From assembly GCF_002338065.1 (NCBI RefSeq), contig NZ_DDHJ01000002.1, forward strand, positions 131,320 through 195,319: 64,000 nucleotides of DNA, read 5' to 3'. Below, piece by piece: positions 1-11,711 of this stretch (positions are counted from its first letter, which is position 1; the number at the start of each line of letters is the position of its first letter). The stretch comes from Pseudomonas sp. UBA1879 (GTDB lineage: Bacteria > Pseudomonadota > Gammaproteobacteria > Pseudomonadales > Pseudomonadaceae). The notes under the pieces are model-generated. The model ran no database searches. It saw only the letters and a list, made by a program, of their open reading frames with translations, and was not told where the DNA came from. Made by a program: the position numbers and the translations under genes.

Positions 1-1229
1 AGCCCGTTGGGTGACAACTCTTTGTCGGCGTTTGTCTTCAGTTCGATATTGAACCGTCCTCCGGGCATGCCCAGCCGCTGGATCTCATGCTCAACGGCGT
101 GGGCCAACTCGGGTGCCGCACGGTGACGCAAATCGCTCAGCTCACGAGCCTTTTCTTGATAGTGGCGAGCGTACGAGCCCAGTTCGTGTTCCAGGCGCTC
201 GATGGCCTCGTCATTGGCGTTGAGCGTCTCGATTTCGTCCAGCAGCTTTTGATGCAGGGCTGGCACTTCGGTGGGCTGCACTCGGTGTTTTCTGGCCAGC
301 GTGTAGATCGTGTCCAGACGCTCTTCGATCTGTTGCAGTCTCGCGGGGTCGGCTTCGAAACGATCAAGAAAGCGGTTGATTTCGCCGACCGCTTCCTCGA
401 CCTGAATTTGGGCACTGGAGAGCAGATTGGTTGCCTCGTTCAGCGCGTCGGGTGAATTGTTGACGCTGGTCAGCCTGTTAAGGCTGGCGGTCAGTGCGTT
501 CAGCGCATTGCCTGAATCGCTTTCGCTGCACAGCTCGACCACCTGGCGGCAAATGCCCAGCAGGCTTTCGGCGTTGGTCAGGGTCGTGTGTTCCTGCTCC
601 AACTGTTCAAGCTCGTGCTCGCCCAGGCTTAAGCCTTCGAGCTCTTCGAGCTGGTAGCTCAACAGCTGGTGTTTGGCTCGCTGTTCATCGCCGGAGTTGG
701 ACAGCCGTTCCAGTTCCTGACGGGTCTGACGCCAGCGCTGCGCAGCCAGCTGTACTTGCCGCGCCAGATCAGTCGCGCCGGCGTATTCGTCCAGGAGCCG
801 GCGATGGGTATCCGTTTTCAGCAGTGATTGATGTTCGTGCTGGCTGTGAATGTCGATCACCAGTTCGCCCAGCGCTTTCAAGTCGCCTTGAGGGCAAGGC
901 GTACCGTTTATATACGAGCGTGAGCGACCTTCAGCGGTGATGACCCGGCGCAGGATGCACGGGCCATCGGTGTCCAGATCGCGCTCAGACAACCAGGTGC
1001 GCGCTTCCGGAATATCCGAGACATCGAAGGTGGCCAGGATGTCGGCCTTATCGGCACCCGGTCTCACTACGCCGCTGTCGGCCCGATCGCCGAGCGTCAG
1101 GCCCAGTGCGTCGAGCATGATCGACTTGCCAGCACCGGTTTCCCCGGTAATCACACTCATGCCTCGATCGAGTTCAAGGTCGAGGTGTTCAACGATGGCG
1201 TAGTTATGTATGGACAGGTGCAGCAGCAT
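1..1229 (-). CDS. recN: DNA repair protein RecN (N-terminal part, runs off the window)
   Basis: SMC-like ATPase of recombinational double-strand-break repair; it acts on chromosomal DNA in the cytoplasm. The reading frame begins with MLLHLSIHNYAIVEHLDLEF and has the Walker A motif GETGAGKS near residue 30. The following long Leu/Glu/Gln-rich segments fit the coiled-coil arms. About 410 codons are inside the window and the C-terminal half with Walker B lies beyond position 1, so the entry is partial because of the window edge and not because of damage. A LexA-type box sits about 25 bases upstream of the ATG, as expected for an SOS gene. It is divergent from grpE, the usual Pseudomonas arrangement. 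Confidence 0.95.
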   Translation of the reverse strand, partial: MLLHLSIHNYAIVEHLDLELDRGMSVITGETGAGKSIMLDALGLTLGDRADSGVVRPGADKADILATFDVSDIPEARTWLSERDLDTDGPCILRRVITAEGRSRSYINGTPCPQGDLKALGELVIDIHSQHEHQSLLKTDTHRRLLDEYAGATDLARQVQLAAQRWRQTRQELERLSNSGDEQRAKHQLLSYQLEELEGLSLGEHELEQLEQEHTTLTNAESLLGICRQVVELCSESDSGNALNALTASLNRLTSVNNSPDALNEATNLLSSAQIQVEEAVGEINRFLDRFEADPARLQQIEERLDTIYTLARKHRVQPTEVPALHQKLLDEIETLNANDEAIERLEHELGSYARHYQEKARELSDLRHRAAPELAHAVEHEIQRLGMPGGRFNIELKTNADKELSPNG

Positions 1230-1253
1230 AAGGGCGGCTCCCAAGCGATTTGT

Positions 1254-1269
1254 CTGGTTATTTATACAG
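1254..1269 (-). promoter_or_regulatory. LexA (SOS) box of recN
   Basis: Read on the minus strand this is CTGTATAAATAACCAG, a full CTG-N10-CAG LexA site with the usual TA-rich centre. It lies 25 bases before the recN ATG and should cover the promoter. Seen in sequence; the function follows from the known SOS control of recN. Confidence 0.85.
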
Positions 1270-1424
1270 TGTTTCGCTTCGGGCTGACAATGCCCGGCCT
1301 TAGCTCGTTTCGAGAGGTGGCCCGGCATTTTTAGCACTAACGCTTTGAATTGGCAGGTCGAAACGCGATGCGAGTCATGTCGGAAATTTTGTAGGGGTAT
1401 TCGCGTTCTCCTTCGCTCCGAGCC

Positions 1425-1452
1425 CTTGAAGCCGAAAATTCCGGCCCCATAT
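1425..1452 (+). promoter_or_regulatory. sigma32 (heat-shock) promoter of grpE
   Basis: CTTGAA at 1425-1430 and CCCCATAT at 1445-1452 are separated by 14 bases, matching the RpoH consensus CTTGAA-N13-17-CCCCAT. The expected transcript start is near 1460, about 45 bases before the grpE ATG. A short hairpin (GTGAGTTAGGCTCAC) follows in the leader. Confidence 0.8.
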
Positions 1453-1505
1453 AGCCGAACAGAAGCGTGAGTTAGGCTCACGGACGTCATTGGAAGGAGA
1501 GAGTT

Positions 1506-2072
1506 ATGGCCGACGAACAGAACCCGGATATGCAGGCTCAGGATCAAGCTGCCGATGCAGCGCATTCCGGAGAAGATTTGGCAACCCGCGTGCAAGTGCT
1601 GGAAGAGCAACTGGCGGCAGCGAAGGACCAGTCTCTGCGTGTCGCTGCGGATCTGCAAAACGTCCGCCGCCGTGCTGAGCAGGACGTGGAGAAGGCTCAC
1701 AAATTCGCATTGGAGAAATTCGCCAGCGACCTGCTGCCGATCGTCGACAGTCTGGAGCGCGGTCTGGACCTGTCCAACCCGGATGACGAGAGCATCCGTC
1801 CGATGCGTGAAGGCATCGAGCTGACCCTGAAAATGTTTGGCGACACCCTCAAGCGCTATCAGCTTGAAGCCATCGATCCGCACGGTCAGCCATTCAATGC
1901 CGAGCATCATCAGGCGATGGCAATGCAAGAGAGCGCCGACGTTGAGCCGAACAGCGTTCTGAAAGTGTTCCAGAAGGGTTATCAGCTCAATGGCCGCCTG
2001 CTGCGCCCGGCCATGGTTGTGGTCAGCAAGGCACCGTCGCCTGTTGCACCGTCAATTGACGAGCAGGCTTGA
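1506..2072 (+). CDS. grpE: Nucleotide exchange factor GrpE
   Basis: Releases ADP from DnaK so that it can let go of client proteins. The protein has 188 residues, the usual size. Its N-terminus is acidic and Gln/Ala-rich (MADEQNPDMQAQDQAADA), followed by a long helical region and the C-terminal beta domain ending in the family signature around GYQLNGRLLRPAMVVVSK. The start follows GGAAGGAGAGAGTT, a strong ribosome site. It is first in the grpE-dnaK-dnaJ chaperone group and has its own sigma32 promoter. Its stop codon overlaps a second sigma32-like promoter serving dnaK. Confidence 0.97.
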   Translation: MADEQNPDMQAQDQAADAAHSGEDLATRVQVLEEQLAAAKDQSLRVAADLQNVRRRAEQDVEKAHKFALEKFASDLLPIVDSLERGLDLSNPDDESIRPMREGIELTLKMFGDTLKRYQLEAIDPHGQPFNAEHHQAMAMQESADVEPNSVLKVFQKGYQLNGRLLRPAMVVVSKAPSPVAPSIDEQA

Positions 2073-2095
2073 AATCAGCTGAGTGGCCCCCATTT
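2068..2095 (+). promoter_or_regulatory. Second sigma32-like promoter, for dnaK
   Basis: CTTGAA at 2068-2073 overlaps the grpE stop codon. CCCCATTT at 2088-2095 follows after 14 bases, the same spacing as the grpE promoter. It would start transcripts about 75 bases before the dnaK ATG, letting dnaK be heat-induced independently of grpE. Motif seen; activity inferred. Confidence 0.65.
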
Positions 2096-2176
2096 ACAGG
2101 CCATGCGTTTAAAGAATTACCGCAATTTGTAAACGCAGTTGCGGCAACCTAATTGAAGTTTCGGGAGAGTCAAAAC

Positions 2177-4093
2177 ATGGGCAAGATTATCGGTATCGAC
2201 CTGGGGACCACCAACTCCTGCGTTTCGGTTCTGGAAAACGGTAAAGCCAAGGTGATCGAGAACGCCGAAGGCGCGCGGACCACCCCTTCGATCATTGCGT
2301 ACGCCAATGATGGCGAAATTCTGGTCGGCCAGTCGGCCAAGCGTCAGGCTGTCACCAACCCGCACAATACGCTGTACGCGGTGAAGCGTCTGATCGGTCG
2401 TAAATTCGACGAAGAAGTCGTTCAGAAAGACATCAAGATGGTGCCCTACACCATTGCCAAGAACGACAATGGCGATGCATGGGTGTCGGTCAACGACAAG
2501 AAGATGTCGCCGCCTCAGATTTCCGCTGAAATTCTGAAGAAGATGAAAAAGACCGCCGAAGACTACCTTGGCGAGTCCGTTACTGAAGCAGTCATCACTG
2601 TTCCGGCCTACTTCAACGACAGCCAGCGTCAGGCGACTAAAGACGCTGGCCGTATCGCCGGTCTGGACGTCAAACGCATCATCAACGAACCGACCGCAGC
2701 CGCTCTGGCTTACGGTATGGACAAAGCCAAAGGCGACCACACTGTCATCGTTTATGACTTGGGTGGCGGTACGTTCGACGTCTCGGTCATTGAAATCGCC
2801 GAAGTCGATGGCGAGCACCAGTTTGAAGTGTTGGCCACCAACGGCGACACCTTCCTGGGCGGTGAAGACTTCGACATTCGCCTGATCGACTACCTGGTGG
2901 ACGAATTCAAGAAAGAAAGCGGCATGAACCTCAAAGGTGACCCGCTGGCAATGCAGCGTTTGAAAGAAGCTGCCGAGAAGGCCAAGATCGAGCTGTCTTC
3001 CAGCCAGTCCACCGATGTCAACCTGCCGTACATCACTGCAGACGCCACCGGTCCTAAGCACCTGAACGTCAAGATTTCTCGTGCCAAGCTGGAATCGTTG
3101 GTCGAGGATCTCGTTCAGCGCACCATCGAGCCTTGCCGCATTGCGCTGAAAGACTCGGGTATCGACATTGGCGCGATCAACGACGTGATCCTGGTGGGCG
3201 GTCAGACCCGTATGCCGCTGGTTCAGAAGGCGGTCACCGATTTCTTCGGCAAAGAAGCCCGTAAGGACGTCAACCCTGACGAAGCCGTCGCCATGGGTGC
3301 CGCGATTCAGGGTGCGGTACTGGCCGGTGACGTGAAAGACGTGCTGCTGCTGGACGTCAGCCCGCTGACGCTGGGTATCGAAACCATGGGCGGCGTGATG
3401 ACCGCGCTGATCGAGAAAAACACCACGATTCCGACCAAGAAATCGCAAGTGTTCTCGACCGCCGACGACAACCAGAGCGCCGTGACTATCCATGTCCTGC
3501 AAGGTGAGCGTAAGCAAGCCACTCAGAACAAATCGTTGGGCAAATTCGACCTGGCCGAGATTCCACCCGCTCCACGTGGCGTCCCTCAGATTGAAGTGAC
3601 CTTTGACATCGACGCCAACGGCATCCTGCACGTTGGCGCTAAAGACAAGGCCACTGGCAAGACTCAATCGATCGTGATCAAGGCCAACTCGGGTCTGTCG
3701 GACGAAGAAATCCAGCAGATGATCCGCGACGCCGAAGCGAACTCGGAAGAAGACCGTAAGTTCGAAGAGCTGGCCGCTGCCCGTAACCAGGGTGACGCAC
3801 TGGTTCACTCGACTCGCAAAATGGTCGCTGACGCGGGCGACAAAGTCACTGCCGAAGAGAAGACCGCAATCGAAGCGGCTGTTGTTGCGCTGGAAGCTGC
3901 TGTCAAAGGTAGCGACAAAGCCGACATCGACGCCAAGGTCGAAGAGCTGTCGAAGGTGTCTGCGCCAGTCGCTCAGAAAATGTACGCCGAACAGGCTGAA
4001 AAGCCTGAGGCTGGTGCCCAGGCGGCGCAGGAAGAGCACAAGGCTGATGACGTTGTCGACGCTGAGTTCGAAGAAGTGAAAGACCAGAAGTAA
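2177..4093 (+). CDS. dnaK: Chaperone protein DnaK (Hsp70)
   Basis: ATP-driven cytosolic chaperone that binds exposed hydrophobic peptides, working with DnaJ and GrpE. It has 638 residues, normal for the family. The ATPase domain opens with GIDLGTTNSCVSVL. The Hsp70 signatures VYDLGGGTFDVS and VILVGGQTRMPLVQ are present, followed by the linker DVLLLDVSPLTLGIE, the substrate-binding beta domain and a helical lid. The C-terminus is acidic (ADDVVDAEFEEVKDQK). I chose the ATG before GKIIGIDLG, eight codons inside the longest open frame, because GGGAGAG precedes it at proper distance and homologues begin there. Confidence 0.98.
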   Translation: MGKIIGIDLGTTNSCVSVLENGKAKVIENAEGARTTPSIIAYANDGEILVGQSAKRQAVTNPHNTLYAVKRLIGRKFDEEVVQKDIKMVPYTIAKNDNGDAWVSVNDKKMSPPQISAEILKKMKKTAEDYLGESVTEAVITVPAYFNDSQRQATKDAGRIAGLDVKRIINEPTAAALAYGMDKAKGDHTVIVYDLGGGTFDVSVIEIAEVDGEHQFEVLATNGDTFLGGEDFDIRLIDYLVDEFKKESGMNLKGDPLAMQRLKEAAEKAKIELSSSQSTDVNLPYITADATGPKHLNVKISRAKLESLVEDLVQRTIEPCRIALKDSGIDIGAINDVILVGGQTRMPLVQKAVTDFFGKEARKDVNPDEAVAMGAAIQGAVLAGDVKDVLLLDVSPLTLGIETMGGVMTALIEKNTTIPTKKSQVFSTADDNQSAVTIHVLQGERKQATQNKSLGKFDLAEIPPAPRGVPQIEVTFDIDANGILHVGAKDKATGKTQSIVIKANSGLSDEEIQQMIRDAEANSEEDRKFEELAAARNQGDALVHSTRKMVADAGDKVTAEEKTAIEAAVVALEAAVKGSDKADIDAKVEELSKVSAPVAQKMYAEQAEKPEAGAQAAQEEHKADDVVDAEFEEVKDQK

Positions 4094-4431
4094 TGCAAGA
4101 CAAGTAGGCGCAGGCTCACTTGATCGCCGGTTGACCGCTGTTGTGCGGTCGCTGGTAGGATGTCGCCGCGCGGGGGCTTGCTCCCGCGTTGGCGTGTCTG
4201 GAATACAGGATTTTTTCTGAGGCTCGCGACGCGTCGCTGCGAGCCTTGTGGCAAAGCCGGATGCTCCTGCAGTCCGGCTGTTCTGCCGCTTTTTTCGGTA
4301 GATCGAAGGCCGTTGAACCAAGACCAGGATCGTTGAATTGACGTGAGTTGGGTCCGGGCCTGAAAGGGGCTCAACGAGTTCGGCAAACTCAGGAGGGTTA
4401 TGCCGGACGTCCTCAAGAGTGCAGAAAACTT
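4094..4431 (+). other. dnaK-dnaJ spacer with three stacked hairpins
   Basis: This 338-base gap carries three inverted repeats in a row. The first, near 4170-4190, is a REP-like palindrome (GGGGGCTTGCTCCC). The others pair AGGCTCGC with GCGAGCCT (4220-4246) and GCCGGA with TCCGGC (4256-4278). None has a clean U-tract at its foot, so these look more like mRNA-stabilising or partial termination structures than a full stop. I found no sigma32 motif before dnaJ. A 31-codon frame at 4400-4495 with a strong AGGAGGG overlaps the dnaJ start (see findings). Confidence 0.55.
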
Positions 4432-5562
4432 ATGTCAAAGCGTGACTATTACGAAGTATTGGGGGTGGAGCGGGGCTCCAGCGAAGCGGACCTGAAAAAG
4501 GCATACCGTCGTCTCGCAATGAAATATCACCCTGACCGCAACCCGGGCGACAAAGCCTCGGAAGATGCGTTCAAGGAAGCCAACGAAGCTTACGAAGTGC
4601 TGTCCGATGCCAGCAAACGCGCGGCCTATGACCAGTATGGTCATGCCGGCGTCGATCAAGGCATGGGAGGCGGCGGCTTTGGCGGGGGTGGCGCGAATTT
4701 CTCCGACATTTTCGGCGATGTCTTCAGCGACTTTTTCGGTGGCGGCCGCGCCGGTGGCGGTGGTCGAGGCGGTGCGCAACGCGGCAGTGACCTGCGTTAC
4801 ACCTTGGAACTGAACCTTGAAGAAGCTGTGCGTGGCACGACTGTCAGCATTCGCGTACCCACGCTGGTGAACTGCAAACCTTGCGATGGCACCGGGGCCA
4901 AGAAAGGTTCTTCACCTGTGACCTGCCCAACCTGCGGCGGCATCGGTCAGGTGCGTATGCAGCAGGGCTTCTTCTCGGTGCAGCAAACCTGTCCGCGTTG
5001 CCACGGCAACGGCAAGATCATTTCCGACCCTTGCGAGTCCTGCCACGGTGAAGGCCGTGTCGAAGAGTACAAGACGCTATCGGTCAAGGTGCCTGCGGGC
5101 GTCGACACCGGCGACCGTATTCGTTTGTCGGGCGAAGGCGAGGCGGGTGTTCAAGGCGGGCCGACGGGCGACCTCTACGTCGTGATCAACGTGCGCGAGC
5201 ACGCGATCTTTCAGCGCGATGGCAAGCACCTGTATTGCGAGGTGCCGATCAGTTTCACTGACGCAGCGTTGGGCGGCGAGCTGGAAGTGCCGACCCTGGA
5301 TGGTCGCGTCAAATTGAAGATTCCTGAAGGCACACAGACCGGCAAGCAATTCCGTCTGCGCGGTAAAGGTGTTGCGCCGGTGCGTGGCGGTGGTGCAGGT
5401 GATTTGATGTGCCGCGTTGCAGTGGAAACCCCGGTCAATCTCGGTCGTCGTCAGCGCGAATTGCTCGAAGAATTCCGCGCGTCGCTGGAAGGTGACAGCT
5501 CTCATTCGCCGAAGGCCAGTGGCTGGTTCGAAGGTGTGAAGCGTTTCTTCGGCGACCTCTAA
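4432..5562 (+). CDS. dnaJ: Chaperone protein DnaJ (Hsp40)
   Basis: Delivers unfolded clients to DnaK and stimulates its ATPase. It has 376 residues in the order of a type I DnaJ: a J domain with the HPD motif at residues 33-35, a Gly/Phe-rich linker, four zinc-finger repeats (CKPCDGTG, CPTCGGIG, CPRCHGNG, CESCHGEG), then the C-terminal client-binding and dimerisation domains. The start is set by homology to MSKRDYYEVLGV. The ribosome site before this ATG is weak, while a strong AGGAGGG 35 bases upstream faces another frame. dapB follows after 10 bases. Confidence 0.97.
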   Translation: MSKRDYYEVLGVERGSSEADLKKAYRRLAMKYHPDRNPGDKASEDAFKEANEAYEVLSDASKRAAYDQYGHAGVDQGMGGGGFGGGGANFSDIFGDVFSDFFGGGRAGGGGRGGAQRGSDLRYTLELNLEEAVRGTTVSIRVPTLVNCKPCDGTGAKKGSSPVTCPTCGGIGQVRMQQGFFSVQQTCPRCHGNGKIISDPCESCHGEGRVEEYKTLSVKVPAGVDTGDRIRLSGEGEAGVQGGPTGDLYVVINVREHAIFQRDGKHLYCEVPISFTDAALGGELEVPTLDGRVKLKIPEGTQTGKQFRLRGKGVAPVRGGGAGDLMCRVAVETPVNLGRRQRELLEEFRASLEGDSSHSPKASGWFEGVKRFFGDL

Positions 5563-5572
5563 GGAGCAGGGC

Positions 5573-6382
5573 ATGCGACGTATTGCGGTAATGGGCGCTG
5601 CCGGGCGTATGGGTAAAAACCTGGTAGAAGCCGTTCAAGAACGTGCGCCACTGACGGGACTGACGGCGGCGATCGTTCGCCCAGGCAGTACCATGATTGG
5701 CGCCGATGCAGGCGAATTGGCTTCGCTGGGTCGGATCGGCGTGCAATTGACCGGTCATCTGGAGCAGGTCGCGGACGAGTTTGATGTCCTGATCGACTTC
5801 ACTCTGCCGGAGGTCATGCTGAAAAATCTGGCGTTCTGCCGTAAGGCCGGGAAGGCCATGGTGATCGGTACGACAGGGCTGAGTGCCGATCAAAAGCAGC
5901 TGTTGAGCGAAGCGAGCCAAGAGATTCCGATTGTCTTCGCCTCCAACTTCAGTGTTGGGGTGAACCTGTCCTTCAAGCTGCTGGATCTGGCGGCGAGGGT
6001 GATGGGGGGCGACGCCGACATCGAAATCATTGAGGCGCATCATCGCAATAAAGTCGATGCGCCGTCGGGCACTGCGGTCAGCATGGGCGAAGTGGTGGCC
6101 AACGCTTTGGGTCGTGATCTGAGCAAGGTGGCGGTCTATGGTCGCGAAGGCCATACCGGCGTTCGTGAACGCGAGACCATCGGTTTCGCCACTGTGCGTG
6201 GCGGCGATGTAGTCGGAGACCACACGGTGTTATTCGCGACTGAAGGTGAACGCCTCGAAATCACACACAAAGCGTCCAGCCGCATGACGTTCGCCAAAGG
6301 TGCGGTGCGGGCAGCGCTTTGGCTCGATGGAAAAACGCCGGGCCTTTACGATATGCAGGACGTGCTCGACCTGCGCACGTAG
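5573..6382 (+). CDS. dapB: 4-hydroxy-tetrahydrodipicolinate reductase
   Basis: NAD(P)H-dependent reductase of the diaminopimelate/lysine pathway, supplying lysine and peptidoglycan cross-links. It has 269 residues, the normal length. The N-terminal nucleotide fold is GAAGRMGKNL near residues 8-17, and the active-site segment HHRNKVDAPSGTA contains the conserved His and Lys. AAGGAG precedes the ATG. It sits between the chaperone genes and carA as in other pseudomonads. Confidence 0.97.
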   Translation: MRRIAVMGAAGRMGKNLVEAVQERAPLTGLTAAIVRPGSTMIGADAGELASLGRIGVQLTGHLEQVADEFDVLIDFTLPEVMLKNLAFCRKAGKAMVIGTTGLSADQKQLLSEASQEIPIVFASNFSVGVNLSFKLLDLAARVMGGDADIEIIEAHHRNKVDAPSGTAVSMGEVVANALGRDLSKVAVYGREGHTGVRERETIGFATVRGGDVVGDHTVLFATEGERLEITHKASSRMTFAKGAVRAALWLDGKTPGLYDMQDVLDLRT

Positions 6383-6571
6383 CGCACAAGCGTAATCCGG
6401 AACGCGGGCGATGAGGCTTTTTGACTGTCTCTTGCCCGCGGTTTCAACTTGCTTGGTGATGTTCTGTCGCATTCCTCCGGCTTCAAGGCGTTTTAGCGGT
6501 GGATTAAAAAACACTTTTTCTGTAAGCTACAGCTTTAGTGTGTCCACTAAAAGCGCGCAGATAATTCGATG

Positions 6572-6612
6572 AAAAAGCGGGGTGACGTGTCCAAACGTCA
6601 TTCCGCTTTTTT
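6572..6612 (+). terminator. Intrinsic terminator / attenuator in the carA leader
   Basis: AAAAAGCGG-GG-TGACG at 6572-6587 pairs with CGTCA-TT-CCGCTTTTT at 6596-6611 across an 8-base loop, with two G-U pairs in the middle, giving about 16 base pairs ending in a T run. It stands 45 bases before the carA UUG start, so it can control carAB rather than merely end dapB. A 31-codon frame starting with ATG at 6569 runs through the hairpin and its stop overlaps the carA start. Pyrimidine-linked attenuation of Pseudomonas carAB is known in outline; the mechanism here is inferred. Confidence 0.65.
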
Positions 6613-6656
6613 ACAACCTGCGATCGCCCTTTCAGGCTTTATTACGGGAGGTCTTC

Positions 6657-7793
6657 TTGACTAAGCCAGCCATACTCGCCCTTGCTGATGGCAGCATTTT
6701 TCGCGGCGAAGCCATTGGAGCCGACGGTCAAACCGTTGGTGAGGTGGTGTTCAACACCGCAATGACCGGCTATCAGGAAATCCTTACCGATCCTTCCTAT
6801 GCCCAGCAAATCGTCACCCTGACCTACCCTCATATCGGCAACACCGGCACCACGCCGCAAGACGCCGAGTCTGACCGCGTATGGTCCGCAGGCTTGGTGA
6901 TTCGAGACCTCCCGCTGGTAGCGAGCAACTGGCGTAACAAGATGTCCCTGGATGACTATCTGAAAGCCAACAATGTCGTCGCCATCGCGGGTATCGATAC
7001 GCGTCGCCTGACCCGGATTCTGCGTGAGAAAGGCGCACAGAACGGCTGCATCATGGCCGGTGACAACATTTCCGAAGAGGCGGCCATTGCAGCTGCTCGT
7101 GGCTTCCCGGGCCTGAAGGGCATGGATCTGGCGAAAGAAGTCAGCACCAAAGAAACCTACGAATGGCGCTCTAGCGTATGGGGCCTGAAAACCGACAGCC
7201 ATCCGGACATCGCTGCTGCCGACCTGCCGTACAACGTCGTCGCCTACGACTACGGCGTGAAGACCAATATTCTGCGCATGCTCGTCGAGCGCGGTTGCCG
7301 CGTGACTGTGGTGCCAGCACAGACGCCGGCCAGCGAAGTCCTCGCTCTCAAACCGGATGGCGTTTTCCTGTCCAACGGCCCAGGCGACCCTGAGCCTTGT
7401 GACTACGCGATTCAGGCGATCAAGGACGTGCTGCAAACCGAGATTCCCGTATTTGGCATCTGCCTGGGTCACCAATTGCTCGCCCTGGCCTCTGGCGCCA
7501 AGACGGTCAAAATGGGCCACGGTCACCACGGCGCCAACCACCCGGTTCAGGATCTGGACACCGGCGTCGTCATGATCACCAGCCAGAACCACGGTTTTGC
7601 AGTAGACGAAGCCACGCTGCCGAGCAACGTTCGTGCGATTCACAAATCGCTGTTCGACGGCACGCTGCAAGGCATCGAGCGCACCGACAAGGACGCGTTC
7701 AGCTTCCAGGGTCACCCTGAAGCGAGCCCGGGCCCGAACGATGTCGCGCCGCTGTTTGATCGCTTCATCACTGCCATGGCCAAGCGCCGCTAA
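6657..7793 (+). CDS. carA: Carbamoyl-phosphate synthase small (glutaminase) subunit
   Basis: Hydrolyses glutamine and channels ammonia to CarB for carbamoyl phosphate, the precursor of arginine and pyrimidines. It has 378 residues. The class I amidotransferase domain has its nucleophile Cys near residue 269 in FGICLGHQLLALA and the His/Glu pair in QGHPEASPGP. I place the start at TTG (TKPAILALADGS follows) because GGGAGG lies 5 bases upstream and homologues begin there. A longer frame from a GTG at 6582 would run back through the terminator hairpin and is unlikely. It has its own leader with an attenuator. Confidence 0.96.
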   Translation: MTKPAILALADGSIFRGEAIGADGQTVGEVVFNTAMTGYQEILTDPSYAQQIVTLTYPHIGNTGTTPQDAESDRVWSAGLVIRDLPLVASNWRNKMSLDDYLKANNVVAIAGIDTRRLTRILREKGAQNGCIMAGDNISEEAAIAAARGFPGLKGMDLAKEVSTKETYEWRSSVWGLKTDSHPDIAAADLPYNVVAYDYGVKTNILRMLVERGCRVTVVPAQTPASEVLALKPDGVFLSNGPGDPEPCDYAIQAIKDVLQTEIPVFGICLGHQLLALASGAKTVKMGHGHHGANHPVQDLDTGVVMITSQNHGFAVDEATLPSNVRAIHKSLFDGTLQGIERTDKDAFSFQGHPEASPGPNDVAPLFDRFITAMAKRR

Positions 7794-7917
7794 GCCGCTG
7801 ACGTCGACCATAGCGAGCAGGTGACTGCGGCGGGCCGGATCAGATCCGACAGCCCGCCCGGCACCTGAGAATGTTCAAGACGGCTTGCCGACTGACACAG
7901 GATTCGAGTGACAACCC

Positions 7918-11135
<3,218 letters not shown>

Positions 11136-11139
<4 letters not shown>

Positions 11140-11618
11140 GCATTAACAAATATCCGATGACCGTCCAGGGCGCCAAAGCCCTGGAGGAAGAACTGCATCA
11201 ATTGAGCAAGGTCGAGCGCCCGCGCTTGAGCCAGGCCATTGGTGAGGCTCGTGAGCTGGGAGACCTCAAGGAAAACGCCGAATACCACGCTGCCCGCGAA
11301 GAGCAGGGCATGGTTGAAGCGCGTATCCGTGATATCGAAGGCCGCCTGCAGAACTCGGTGGTGATCGACGTCACCACCATCGCTCACACGGGCAAGGTGA
11401 TTTTTGGCACGACCGTCGACCTGGCTAACGTCGAGACTGACGAGCAGGTCACTTACCAGATCGTGGGTGAAGACGAAGCCAACATCAAATTGGGCAAGAT
11501 TTCAGTCGGCGCACCGATTGCCCGGGCGATCATCGGCAAGGAAGAGGGCGATGTCGTGGCGATCAAGACACCAAGCGGTGTGATCGAATACGAAATCGTT
11601 GAGGTCAAGCACATCTGA
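11136..11618 (+). CDS. greA: Transcription elongation factor GreA
   Basis: Rescues backtracked RNA polymerase by stimulating transcript cleavage through the secondary channel. It has 160 residues, made of the N-terminal antiparallel coiled coil (with the acidic tip in LGDLKENAEYHAAREEQ) and the C-terminal FKBP-like domain ending GVIEYEIVEVKHI. The ATG overlaps the carB stop in ATGA, indicating translational coupling in one carB-greA message. A 28-base inverted repeat near 11671-11699 (TCAGAGGCGCGCC ... GGCGCGCCTTCTGA type) separates it from the convergent yhbY gene, but has no T tract. Confidence 0.97.
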
Positions 11619-11711
11619 CCTATCTGTCGCGGGCCGCTCCCTGAGCGGCTTGCGACTGAGGCAGGTTCCGTTCAGAGGCGCGCCGGTCGCGCCTTCTGAC
11701 GAATCCCGCCG

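Noticed and set aside
2117..4321. 734-codon open frame on the minus strand opposite dnaK
   Set aside because: Antisense shadow caused by the codon bias of dnaK in a GC-rich genome; low-complexity Val/Phe/Asp/Arg-rich sequence, no ribosome site, and this artefact is well known opposite dnaK.
6467..6472. TGTCGC as an ArgR half-site upstream of carA
   Set aside because: The Pseudomonas ArgR site needs a second half with AA at fixed distance; the following bases (ATTCCTCCGG) do not fit.
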